Positions 9,588-17,773 of a stretch of 64,000 nt of DNA are shown piece after piece. The stretch is from positions 124,001 to 188,000 of the forward strand of contig NZ_LNRF01000009.1 in the NCBI RefSeq assembly GCF_001557875.1, given 5' to 3'. Source of the DNA: Vibrio splendidus (GTDB taxonomy: Bacteria; Pseudomonadota; Gammaproteobacteria; Enterobacterales; Vibrionaceae). The notes under the pieces are model-generated. The model was not told where the DNA came from. It did no database searches and saw only the letters and a list, made by a program, of their open reading frames with translations. Position 1 is the first letter of the stretch. Every line of letters starts with the position of its first letter. A program made the position numbers and the translations under genes.

Positions 9588-11558
9588 ATGAAAAAGGTAT
9601 TGATGGTGTTCGGCATTGTGTTGGCTATCGCCGTTGCAACTATCGCAGCGTTGCTATTAAGCCTGCAGACCCAATACCGTGCGGATGTTGCTAACTTTTT
9701 TATCAAACATACGATCGAACAACCTGTACTCATTGAAGATGTTGAGTATCAGGCGCCTTATCACATCACCTTAATGGGCATTACCCAAAGCCAACCTGAA
9801 AAACAGACACCTCTGTATATCGACAAAATCGATCTTTGGTTCAGTCCCAACTCAATTACAGAGGGCAAACTGGTCTTTGAATCTGTTTTGATCAGTGGCC
9901 TGCAATTAGAAGCAGACGATCTAAGAACACTGACATCTTTATTTACCCAGCCAAACATCAAGCTCCACCAGCTGGCCATCAACAATCTCGACTTTTCGAC
10001 GCCAGAGTTTAATGCGCGAGGCATCGACCTGCAGATCTCTGACCCAAGGTGGCACGACGACAACTCGCTTCTACCTTATGGAAAAACCCAACTCTCTGCC
10101 TCACAACTGTATTGGCAAGGTGAAGCATTCGATAATCTGTTGATTGACCTAGACCTAAAGCCGAGTGATAGCACCCTTTATGGTGCTTCCTTTGACTGGC
10201 GTGGCGCCAAGATTTCAGGGCAAGCAGAGCAATATAAGCATGACTGGTCGCTAGTGAATGTCACCGTCGATGGCTTACGGCTCAATCAGCAGCAAACTCA
10301 GAGCCTACGAAGCAAAGAATGGGATGTGGCAGGCATTCATATCAACCACATCAACAGCTTAGACATCCTGCGTAGCGACATCGAATGGCAAGATGGTCAC
10401 CTAACAGCCTTTGATGCCTCACTAGAAAATATCCAACTGCCCTTTGAACTGTGGAAGCAGAAGAAAGCCATTTTCTCTCTGCAAGCAGAAGGGGTGAGCA
10501 TTGATGATGACATGTTCATCGAGCCAAATATCAAGCTAAGCCTAGAGCCAAACCAGATTCTAATCGAAGATTTCTATACTCAATTCCTGCAGGGCACTGT
10601 ACAACTCACTGGCGAAGTCACCCCTAGCAGCATTGAATTAGAGCAGCTCGACCTGCAAGGCATAAAATGGGTCACTGAAAACCAAGATAACCCTCTAGCC
10701 GCCGCTCGCCTATTACCTTGGCTTACAAAGCTTCAGCAAGCCTCTATAGACCGCCTGAATGTAGAACGCACCCAACTCATTCAACTTGCACAAAAGCCTT
10801 ACTGGCAAGTCTCTGGGCTGCACATTGAAGGACATCAAGTTCAGTTGCTTCAAGAACGGAAACTAGGATTATGGCAAGGCAAACTGATGGCCAGCGCAAA
10901 CGATGCCAGTTACCAAAACATTGTTAGCGCACAGCCGGTGGTTGAGATGAATAGCGAACAAGGGAAATGGACGCTGACACGTCTGTTTGCGCCACTCAGG
11001 AATGGTTATATTGAAGCCAATGCAACACTCGATTTTAACCAAATCAGCAAGCCATGGAGCTTAGATATCTCTGCCGATGGGTTACCGATAGCGCCCATGC
11101 TACAGCAACTTGAATTACCACTCGATGCAACTGGTTATGGCGAGTTTGAACTTCAAGCCGCAGGTTTATATGGCGACTCACTGATGCTTGGTTACTCAAC
11201 CACAGGGCAATTCACAGGCAGCGTTCGCCAAGGTGTGATGACCTTTAACGACAAGCTTTCTGAAACATCGACTGATAATGTGTTTGAAATCCCAGAGCTC
11301 AATGCGAATTTTGACCGTGGACGCTTCACTCTCGAACCGATGCACATTATTGGTGCATCGGCAGCAGAGCAAGGCGAACAAAGGATTCAAACGCTCAATG
11401 GTGAGGTTTCTGGAAAGCTCGACTTGCTTAAAGCCGATCAACACACCCTCTCGATTACCCTATCGGACACATGCCATCAAATCTCAGGCAAGCTCACCCA
11501 AGCTGAGTATTCTGAGATTAACAACTGCCAACAAAAAAGCGCCACTCCTCAGGAGTAG
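9588..11558 (+). CDS. AsmA-family inner-membrane-anchored periplasmic protein
   Basis: A 656-residue protein with an N-terminal membrane anchor (about 5-27) and a long periplasmic part with repeated beta-strand segments (ISGLQLEADDLR, LDLQGIKWV, IEANATLDFNQISKPWSLDISADGLPI) typical of AsmA/RBG-repeat proteins. E. coli AsmA-like proteins are thought to shuttle phospholipids to the outer membrane; that role here is inference. The N-terminal pattern VLIEDVEYQAPYHITLMGI is the common AsmA start. The final codons overlap the hairpin of a minus-strand terminator for yiiD. I do not assign a specific paralog (AsmA, TamB, YhdP, YicH). Confidence 0.78.
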   Translation: MKKVLMVFGIVLAIAVATIAALLLSLQTQYRADVANFFIKHTIEQPVLIEDVEYQAPYHITLMGITQSQPEKQTPLYIDKIDLWFSPNSITEGKLVFESVLISGLQLEADDLRTLTSLFTQPNIKLHQLAINNLDFSTPEFNARGIDLQISDPRWHDDNSLLPYGKTQLSASQLYWQGEAFDNLLIDLDLKPSDSTLYGASFDWRGAKISGQAEQYKHDWSLVNVTVDGLRLNQQQTQSLRSKEWDVAGIHINHINSLDILRSDIEWQDGHLTAFDASLENIQLPFELWKQKKAIFSLQAEGVSIDDDMFIEPNIKLSLEPNQILIEDFYTQFLQGTVQLTGEVTPSSIELEQLDLQGIKWVTENQDNPLAAARLLPWLTKLQQASIDRLNVERTQLIQLAQKPYWQVSGLHIEGHQVQLLQERKLGLWQGKLMASANDASYQNIVSAQPVVEMNSEQGKWTLTRLFAPLRNGYIEANATLDFNQISKPWSLDISADGLPIAPMLQQLELPLDATGYGEFELQAAGLYGDSLMLGYSTTGQFTGSVRQGVMTFNDKLSETSTDNVFEIPELNANFDRGRFTLEPMHIIGASAAEQGEQRIQTLNGEVSGKLDLLKADQHTLSITLSDTCHQISGKLTQAEYSEINNCQQKSATPQE

Positions 11559-11562
11559 CGCT
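11533..11562 (-). terminator. Terminator of the yihY-dtd-yiiD run, inside the 3' end of the convergent gene
   Basis: On the minus strand, arms AGCGCTACTCCT and AGGAGTGGCGCT (one mismatch) are followed by six T residues. The hairpin is within the last codons of the convergent AsmA-like gene. Confidence 0.8.
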
Positions 11563-11595
11563 TTCAGTCAATCTTTACAGTATTACCGGTGTTAG

Positions 11596-12531
11596 CTATT
11601 CGCTCTCATTTGAATCTGTCGAGAGTATCTTTTTATAGTCGGGGATCAACATGTAGGTTCCGGTAAACTCTACCGCTTCCACATCACCACTGTTAATAGT
11701 CACATGAATGATGATACGTGCCTTTCTGCCCGACGCGAGGCGGTCTAAATCCCCACTGATCCCATCCAAAGAGGTAGAGGCTACTGGGTTTTGCTCGACT
11801 GGATGACGATAACGAATATTGCTGTCTGCCAATACGATATCACCAGTCAGTCCACGCTCTTTCATCAATAACCAAGTCATCCCCCAACCGGTTAAGGTCG
11901 CTAGAGTGAACGCTGAGCCCGCAAACATGGTGTTATGAGGGTTCAAGTTGGGATTCAGCTGAGCACTGCACTCAAATTGGTAACCCGTGTATTGGTTAAT
12001 CTTGATACCCATCTTGTCACTGATCGGGATCTGATGTTCCCAACGTTGCTGAAGCTCATTACACCACTCAGGCTTACGCAGAACATCTGCCATTGGATCA
12101 AGCTGTTTCACCATCTGTTGGTGGCGCACAGGGCCACGTTGATCATTAATTTCACCGCGACGTTCAAACTCATTCTTCTCATAGAATGAGATCGCATCTT
12201 CACGTGCATTACACACCAAACGCTTAGCACCCTCTTGGCGAGCCAATGACTCAAGCGCGACTAGAATCAACGAACCCATACCTTTACTACGGCGAGAGTT
12301 CTTAACCGCCATGTAGCGGATCTGACCTTCTAGATCTGGGGTGATATACAGACGACCAATCGCCATCGGACGACCTCGACCATCAACAATCATGCGATGG
12401 TGACTCATTGGGTCATATTCATCGCGCTCAGAACCTACCGGCATTCGCCAAGGTTCACGGAGCATCTGCCAACGAAAATGGTAATACTTATTTAGTTGAT
12501 TTTCGGTGGTCGGTGTTATGAGTTTAAACAT
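11596..12531 (-). CDS. yiiD: GNAT-hotdog fusion protein YiiD (probable malonyl-ACP decarboxylase type)
   Basis: A 311-residue two-domain protein. Residues about 1-150 are a GNAT acetyltransferase fold (VKNSRRSKGMGSLILVALE is the acetyl-CoA loop). Residues about 165-305 are the YiiD C-terminal hotdog/thioesterase-like domain (NPHNTMFAGSAFTLATLTGWG). From memory, the E. coli homolog has been linked to malonyl-ACP decarboxylation that supplies acetyl-ACP for fatty acid initiation; that function is transferred by family only. It is last in a minus-strand run, 16 bp after dtd, as in E. coli where yihY, dtd and yiiD are neighbours. Confidence 0.9.
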   Translation of the reverse strand: MFKLITPTTENQLNKYYHFRWQMLREPWRMPVGSERDEYDPMSHHRMIVDGRGRPMAIGRLYITPDLEGQIRYMAVKNSRRSKGMGSLILVALESLARQEGAKRLVCNAREDAISFYEKNEFERRGEINDQRGPVRHQQMVKQLDPMADVLRKPEWCNELQQRWEHQIPISDKMGIKINQYTGYQFECSAQLNPNLNPHNTMFAGSAFTLATLTGWGMTWLLMKERGLTGDIVLADSNIRYRHPVEQNPVASTSLDGISGDLDRLASGRKARIIIHVTINSGDVEAVEFTGTYMLIPDYKKILSTDSNESE

Positions 12532-12547
12532 GCTTATTCCTTTAAGC

Positions 12548-12982
12548 CTAAACCTGCAGCCAGAATGTCACAGGGCCATCATTAACCAAAGACACTTTCA
12601 TGTCGGCTGCAAATCGGCCACGTTCCGTTGGCAACACTGATTCACATTGGTCAGAGAAATAGTTGTAAAGACGCTCAGCATCTTCAGGGGGAGCACCACG
12701 AGAAAATCCTGCTCGTGTTCCTTTCTTGGTATCGGCTGGCAGAGTGAATTGAGACACCACTAATACCTTACCTTCTACCTGCTTCACGTTGAGGTTCATT
12801 TTATCGTCTTCATCTCCAAAGACACGATAAGTAGTTACTCGTTCCATCAAACGTTTGGCTTTGGCTTCGTCATCACCTTTTTCTACGCCTAACAGAACCA
12901 ATAAGCCTTGCTCAATCTCACCAACGACTTCGCCATCAACACGGACGGCAGCTTCACTTACTCTCTGGATCAGTGCTATCAC
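12548..12982 (-). CDS. dtd: D-aminoacyl-tRNA deacylase
   Basis: A 144-residue Dtd that hydrolyses D-Tyr and other D-aminoacyl groups (and mischarged Gly) from tRNA in the cytoplasm. The two active-site motifs are present: SQFTL (with the KGTRAGFSRGAPP segment) and the cross-subunit NDGPVTF near the C-terminus. I chose the GTG at 12982 because the protein then begins with IALIQRVSEAAV like its relatives and has an AAGGAA ribosome binding site; an upstream ATG would add 27 residues unlike the family. The start overlaps the end of yihY by 29 bases. Confidence 0.95.
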   Translation of the reverse strand: MIALIQRVSEAAVRVDGEVVGEIEQGLLVLLGVEKGDDEAKAKRLMERVTTYRVFGDEDDKMNLNVKQVEGKVLVVSQFTLPADTKKGTRAGFSRGAPPEDAERLYNYFSDQCESVLPTERGRFAADMKVSLVNDGPVTFWLQV

Positions 12983-13895
12983 TGTTGTTTCCTTGCTCTG
13001 TGATTTTGTCTTTATCCGACGAGTGTACCATTTCTTTCGAGTCACTCCACTGTTCCTGCTCACCCAATGCGGCCGTCACCTCAGCACCCACCAGTACGAT
13101 CAACCAGCACAAATACACCCAGACAAAAAGAATAGGAATTGCCGCTAATGCGCCATAAATCAACTGGTAAGAAGGGAATTGCGTAATGTAGGCTGCAAAG
13201 CCTTTCTTACTGAGTTCGAACAACAGAGCCGCAACCAGAGAGCCCGCTGCTGCATGAGAAAAGTGTATCTTTTTGTTGGGAACCAGCAGGTACAAACCGA
13301 AGAATGCAAAGAAAGAGAGAATCAAAGGAAGTTTGCGAATCACGGTATTAAAGGCACCAGACACAACCTCATTTTGCAGTAAGCTCAATGATGTCACGTA
13401 AGACGTTGCAGCAATGCTCGCACCGACCAAGATAGGTCCAAGCGTGAGCACCATCCAGTACATAGAAAAAGACAGCACTGCACGTCGCTTTTCCGTTACT
13501 CGCCAGATGTAGTTTAAGTTTTTATCAATATTGGAGATCAGCATCAGCGCTGCAATGAATAAGAACACACTACCTACCGCCGTCATCTTGCCGGTATTGG
13601 CAACGAACTCTAACAAAGCACCGTGCACCGCATCTCCTGATGCTGGAACAAAGTTGGTAATGACGAAATTTTGAATCACCACGCCAACATCAGCAAAGAC
13701 TGAGAATGACGACAAGATAGAGAGCAAAACCGTCAACATCGGCACAATTGAGAGCAAGGTAATGTACGCCAAGTACCCCGCATTCACGTTGACTCTATCA
13801 TGTGTCATGCGCGCCAAAAGATAGCGGGAAAACTGAATGCTGAGTGTGCCGACCTTTTTTATCTTCAACTTGTAACTCCCTGGTAACTCGTTCAT
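12954..13895 (-). CDS. yihY: YihY/BrkB-family inner-membrane protein
   Basis: A 313-residue polytopic protein with six predicted membrane segments (about 45-65, 100-125, 145-165, 190-210, 220-245, 255-285). It belongs to the YihY family once mislabelled ribonuclease BN; its true function is not established. Family features visible are NAGYLAYITLLSIVPML near the N-terminus and the LLVPNKKIHFSHAAAGSLVAALLFELSKKGF motif (split across the fourth and fifth segments). It is the first gene of the yihY-dtd-yiiD run and its end overlaps dtd. Confidence 0.92.
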   Translation of the reverse strand: MNELPGSYKLKIKKVGTLSIQFSRYLLARMTHDRVNVNAGYLAYITLLSIVPMLTVLLSILSSFSVFADVGVVIQNFVITNFVPASGDAVHGALLEFVANTGKMTAVGSVFLFIAALMLISNIDKNLNYIWRVTEKRRAVLSFSMYWMVLTLGPILVGASIAATSYVTSLSLLQNEVVSGAFNTVIRKLPLILSFFAFFGLYLLVPNKKIHFSHAAAGSLVAALLFELSKKGFAAYITQFPSYQLIYGALAAIPILFVWVYLCWLIVLVGAEVTAALGEQEQWSDSKEMVHSSDKDKITEQGNNSDSTDPESK

Positions 13896-13937
13896 AGTTC
13901 TAATTAATATTCCGTTACTTAACTATAGGAAACAAGG

Positions 13938-14579
13938 ATGCCTTATTTAATAGTTATAGTCCTCTCTATTTTTACTCTTACTGGATGCCAATCCGCTTAT
14001 TACTCTGCAATGGAACAGGTGGGCTACCACAAGCGTGACATTATGGTCGATAGAGTGGAAGACGCTAAAGAGTCGCAGCAGGATGCTCAGGAAGAGTTTA
14101 CCAGCGCACTTGAAGCCTTGGGTAGCCTGACTAATTTCAGTGGCGGCGACCTTGAAGACATGTACAACCAAATCAACGATAAATATCAAGACAGCGAGAA
14201 AGCCGCGCAAAATGTCAGTGATCGTATTGCTGCGATCGAAGATGTGTCAGATGCGCTGTTTGAAGAGTGGCAGAGTGAATTAGATCTCTACACCAGTGAT
14301 TCACTACGCCGCTCGAGTGAGCGAAAGCTACGTGAAACCAAATCGTCTTACCAAACGATGCTGTCAGCAATGAAGCGCGCCGAGAAGAAAATGGATCCCG
14401 TGCTCAATACCCTTCGCGATAACACGCTTTACTTGAAGCACAACCTCAATGCGAGTGCTGTGGGTTCACTGCAGGGCGAATTTATGAGCTTAGAAAAAGA
14501 CATCGCTTACGCGATCAAACAGATGAATGCTGCAATAGCAGAATCAGATAAGTTCCTAGCTCAGCTGAACCAGAAATAA
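13938..14579 (+). CDS. DUF2959-family coiled-coil lipoprotein
   Basis: A 213-residue protein with a lipoprotein signal: hydrophobic segment 3-14 and lipobox LTGC with the lipidated Cys at 17. The mature part is almost wholly helical and charged (heptad-like runs at about 40-135 and 150-205), so it is likely a periplasmic coiled-coil protein tethered to a membrane. I recognise the DUF2959 family, whose function is unknown. It is divergent from yihY (42 bp) and is followed 30 bp later by a small NTPase, so the two may be co-transcribed. Confidence 0.82.
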   Translation: MPYLIVIVLSIFTLTGCQSAYYSAMEQVGYHKRDIMVDRVEDAKESQQDAQEEFTSALEALGSLTNFSGGDLEDMYNQINDKYQDSEKAAQNVSDRIAAIEDVSDALFEEWQSELDLYTSDSLRRSSERKLRETKSSYQTMLSAMKRAEKKMDPVLNTLRDNTLYLKHNLNASAVGSLQGEFMSLEKDIAYAIKQMNAAIAESDKFLAQLNQK

Positions 14580-14609
14580 CATAATTAGAAACGCATTAGA
14601 TAAGCCCGT

Positions 14610-15146
14610 ATGAACCCAATCATTATTACTGGCGGCCCTGGCGCCGGAAAAACCACATTGATTAATGCCTTGGGTGGTGCGGGTTACCCCACCTTCTCAG
14701 AGTCCTCTCGCCAGTTAATAGAACAGCAAAGTCAGATTGAAGACGGTATCTTGCCTTGGGTAGACCTTCCCGGCTTTGCTGAGCTTTGTTTAGGTGTGAT
14801 GGGCGAGCAAAAAGACCAAGCCAATCAACATCCAATTGCCTTTCTCGATCGTGCTATTCCGGACATTTGTGGCTATTTGGCGCAGGCTAAACTAGAGATA
14901 GATGCGACCTACCAAGAAGCAAGCCAAGGATATCACCCTCAAGTGTTGTTCTGCCGCCCTGAGGATTCGATCTATGTTCAAGATGAAGTACGCCCTTACC
15001 CATTTGAAGAAGCGTTAGAGATTCACCACGCGCTGGTCAACGTCTATCAAGAGCTGGGTTATGATGTGGTTGAAGTACCGTTTATGTCGGTAGATGAGCG
15101 AGTGCAGTTCGTTGAAAGTTACTTAGCAATAAAAACTGCTCTCTAA
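14610..15146 (+). CDS. Small AAA-type P-loop NTPase (AAA_28-like)
   Basis: A 178-residue cytoplasmic protein. The Walker A motif GGPGAGKTT is at 8-16, and an FLDRAIPD segment near 83-90 is a plausible Walker B / lid region. It resembles the AAA_28 ATPase/kinase-like family, some of which are predicted thymidylate- or nucleoside-kinase-like proteins; no substrate can be named from sequence. It follows a DUF2959 lipoprotein gene by 30 bp on the same strand. Confidence 0.75.
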   Translation: MNPIIITGGPGAGKTTLINALGGAGYPTFSESSRQLIEQQSQIEDGILPWVDLPGFAELCLGVMGEQKDQANQHPIAFLDRAIPDICGYLAQAKLEIDATYQEASQGYHPQVLFCRPEDSIYVQDEVRPYPFEEALEIHHALVNVYQELGYDVVEVPFMSVDERVQFVESYLAIKTAL

Positions 15147-15189
15147 CTTAGTGAGCATCTCTTGCCTACCGCCAATGCATATCGAAGAG

Positions 15190-15226
15190 AGATTCCAGAT
15201 ATTTCGTTCCTCAATTCTGGAATGAC
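15190..15226. repeat. Short dispersed-type intergenic repeat (ATTCCAGA / TCTGGAAT dyad)
   Basis: Perfect 8-base inverted arms ATTCCAGA (15192-15199) and TCTGGAAT (15216-15223) flank a 16-base loop, TATTTCGTTCCTCAAT. From memory this motif resembles a short repetitive extragenic element common between genes in vibrios; only one copy is in this window, so the repeat status is recall, not shown here. Confidence 0.45.
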
Positions 15227-15302
15227 GATTCGATGAATAGATATGGTACATGCTCTTCGTATCTCGCATCTCGCTTACCCGTATCTAAGCTTACACCACA
15301 TA

Positions 15303-15338
15303 AAACAAAAGCCCCGAGCAGCTAGGCTACTCGGGGCT
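15303..15338 (-). terminator. Terminator of typA
   Basis: GCCCCGAG / CTCGGGGC stem with an 11-base loop; the minus-strand side is followed by TTTTGTTTT. It may work weakly in the other direction for the NTPase gene. Confidence 0.85.
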
Positions 15339-15375
15339 TTCTTATCTACTTAGCTAGAAGCTAGTCAGTTGGCAA

Positions 15376-17211
15376 TTAAGCCTTAGCTGGACGTGCTGCA
15401 CGCTTACGTTCGTTTTCAGTAAGAAGCTTCTTACGGATACGAATGCTTACAGGCGTTACTTCTACTAGTTCGTCTTCGTCGATGAACTCAAGAGCTTGCT
15501 CTAGAGTGTGACGGATAGGTGGCGAAAGAACCTGTGCTTCATCAGTACCAGATGCACGAACGTTCGTTAGCTGCTTACCTTTCAGACAGTTTACTGTTAG
15601 GTCGTTTGAACGGTTATGAATACCGATGATTTGACCTTCGTATACTTCGTCTGCGTGCTCAGCAAATAGACGACCACGTTCTTGTAGGTTGAATAGTGCG
15701 TAAGTCAGAGCTTTACCAGTTGCGTTCGAGATTAGAACACCGTTGTTACGTTGACCGATTACGCCGCCTTTGTGAGGACCGTAGTGATCAAATGAGTGGT
15801 AAAGAAGACCTGAACCAGACGTTAGCGTTAGGAACTCAGTTTGGAAACCGATAAGACCACGAGAAGGCATCATGAAGTCCATGCGAACACGGCCTTTGCC
15901 ATCTGGAGACATATCAGTTAGCTCACCTTTACGTAGACCGATGTTTTCCATGATGCCACCTTGGTGCTCTTCAAGCACGTCGATAGTCACAGTTTCAAAC
16001 GGTTCAGTTAGGTTGCCATCTTCGTCTTTCTTGATGATAACTTCTGGACGAGATACAGCTAGCTCGAAACCTTCACGACGCATGTTTTCGATCAGGATAG
16101 ATAGGTGAAGTTCACCACGACCTGAAACACGGAAACGATCTGGGTTATCAGTTTCTTCAACACGTAGTGCAACGTTGTGTACTAGTTCTTTCTCTAGACG
16201 CTCAAGGATGTTACGTGAAGTAACGAACTTACCTTCTTTACCCGCGAACGGAGAAGTGTTTACTTGGAACGTCATTGTTACTGTTGGTTCATCAACAGAA
16301 AGCGGAGTCATTGCTTCAACATTGTTTACGTCACAGATAGTGTCTGAAATTTTCAGCTCACCAAGACCAGTGATTGCAATGATGTCGCCAGCGTTAGCTT
16401 GCTCAACTTCGTGACGGTCAAGACCTAGGTAACCAAGAACTGTACCTACTTTACCGTTACGTTTTTTGCCTTCTGCATTTACGATAGTTACTTGTTGGTT
16501 TGGCTTAACAGAACCACGAGTAACACGAGCAACACCGATAACACCTACGTAAGAGCTGTAATCAAGTTGCGAAATTTGCATTTGTAGTGGACCGTCAAGG
16601 TCAACTGCAGGCGCGTCTACTGTATCAACAACAGCTTGGAACAATGGTTCCATGTTCTCGCCAGTTTCGCCTTCAGTCATTGTTGCCCAACCGTTTAGAG
16701 CTGAAGCGTAAACAACTGTGAAGTCTAGTTGCTCATCAGTAGCACCTAGGTTGTCGAAAAGGTCGAATACTTGATCCATAACCCAATCAGGACGAGCGCC
16801 TGGGCGGTCAATCTTGTTGATTACAACGATTGGCTTAAGACCGTGTGCGAATGCTTTTTGCGTTACGAAACGAGTTTGAGGCATTGGGCCATCAACTGCG
16901 TCAACGATAAGCAGAACAGAGTCAACCATAGACATGATACGCTCAACTTCACCACCGAAGTCCGCGTGTCCCGGAGTATCTACGATGTTGATGCGGTAAT
17001 CATTCCAGTTGATTGCTGTGTTCTTAGCAAGAATGGTAATGCCACGCTCTTTTTCGATGTCATTCGAATCCATGACACGCTCTTCAGCTTCACCACGAGA
17101 CTCAAGAGTGCCTGACTGTTGTAGCAGTTTATCAACCAAAGTCGTTTTACCGTGGTCAACGTGCGCGATGATCGCGATATTTCTTAACTTATCAATCTGT
17201 GGAGTAGACAT
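15376..17211 (-). CDS. typA: Ribosome-binding GTPase TypA/BipA
   Basis: A translational GTPase of 611 residues from the ATG at 17211 (an in-frame GTG five codons upstream would give 616). G1 is AHVDHGKTT, G2 RGITI, G3 DTPGHADFGGEV and G4 NKIDRP, followed by domains II, III, V and the BipA-specific C-terminal domain. TypA aids 50S assembly and growth at low temperature or under stress. I prefer MSTPQIDKLRNIAII as start because relatives begin there. The gene diverges from glnA across a 562-base gap, the arrangement also seen in E. coli. Confidence 0.97.
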   Translation of the reverse strand: MSTPQIDKLRNIAIIAHVDHGKTTLVDKLLQQSGTLESRGEAEERVMDSNDIEKERGITILAKNTAINWNDYRINIVDTPGHADFGGEVERIMSMVDSVLLIVDAVDGPMPQTRFVTQKAFAHGLKPIVVINKIDRPGARPDWVMDQVFDLFDNLGATDEQLDFTVVYASALNGWATMTEGETGENMEPLFQAVVDTVDAPAVDLDGPLQMQISQLDYSSYVGVIGVARVTRGSVKPNQQVTIVNAEGKKRNGKVGTVLGYLGLDRHEVEQANAGDIIAITGLGELKISDTICDVNNVEAMTPLSVDEPTVTMTFQVNTSPFAGKEGKFVTSRNILERLEKELVHNVALRVEETDNPDRFRVSGRGELHLSILIENMRREGFELAVSRPEVIIKKDEDGNLTEPFETVTIDVLEEHQGGIMENIGLRKGELTDMSPDGKGRVRMDFMMPSRGLIGFQTEFLTLTSGSGLLYHSFDHYGPHKGGVIGQRNNGVLISNATGKALTYALFNLQERGRLFAEHADEVYEGQIIGIHNRSNDLTVNCLKGKQLTNVRASGTDEAQVLSPPIRHTLEQALEFIDEDELVEVTPVSIRIRKKLLTENERKRAARPAKA

Positions 17212-17534
17212 GGATTCTCGATTCACTCATAAAAGTAGCCGTCACTTATCTCAAAAGTTTGGATAATAACCGCTAGCTTGATTTAAAAAACGGTCAATAA
17301 TATACCAGATTCTAGACAAAAACCCAGAAATATGTGATCTGAACCGGGGCTTTTTTCTTTATTAGCGATTCATATCCGCTTAACTTTGATTCAGTACAGT
17401 GTTGAGCAGCCAAATTCGTAGGACTCTAAAAAAGCATCACCTGCGAGTGGCGAGTCAAATCTCCCGCTAAATAACAAAAGTGGATTGACAACTTAGGCAA
17501 TTCATTGCTGAATGGTGCTCGCTTATGTCTCATA

Positions 17535-17592
17535 TTGGTGCACAGACAACCGATTGCACCAACAATGTGCAATCAGAGATCATTTTGGTGCA
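17535..17592 (+). promoter_or_regulatory. NtrC-type enhancer sites upstream of glnA
   Basis: The palindrome TGCACCAACAATGTGCA (17555-17571) fits the NtrC pattern TGCAC-N7-GTGCA exactly. Half-sites TTGGTGCA at 17535-17542 and TTGGTGCA at 17585-17592 flank it. The cluster lies about 85-120 bases upstream of the -24 element, a normal distance for an enhancer that loops to sigma-54 RNA polymerase. The companion ntrC gene is in this window. Confidence 0.82.
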
Positions 17593-17653
17593 AAAACCAG
17601 ATTAAGCAAAATCGAAAAACAAGTAAATCATTGAAATTAATGGAATAATTTTT

Positions 17654-17670
17654 TTGGCACGTTTTTGGCA
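17654..17670 (+). promoter_or_regulatory. Sigma-54 promoter of glnA
   Basis: TTGGCACGTTTTTGGCA has the invariant GG (17656-17657) and GC (17668-17669) separated by exactly 10 bases, the -24/-12 signature of RpoN promoters. Transcription should begin near 17681, leaving a leader of about 93 bases before glnA. Confidence 0.88.
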
Positions 17671-17773
17671 ATAGATAAATCAGCATCGATTAATGCACTT
17701 ATAGACATTAATCAATGCTAGTTTCAACCGAATCGAGCTAATACCGAATTAATAACACTGGAGGTTATCCAAG

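Noticed and set aside
15190..15226. Considered as an integron attC site
   Set aside because: No core-site pair of the attC type and no integrase nearby; it looks like a short intergenic repeat.
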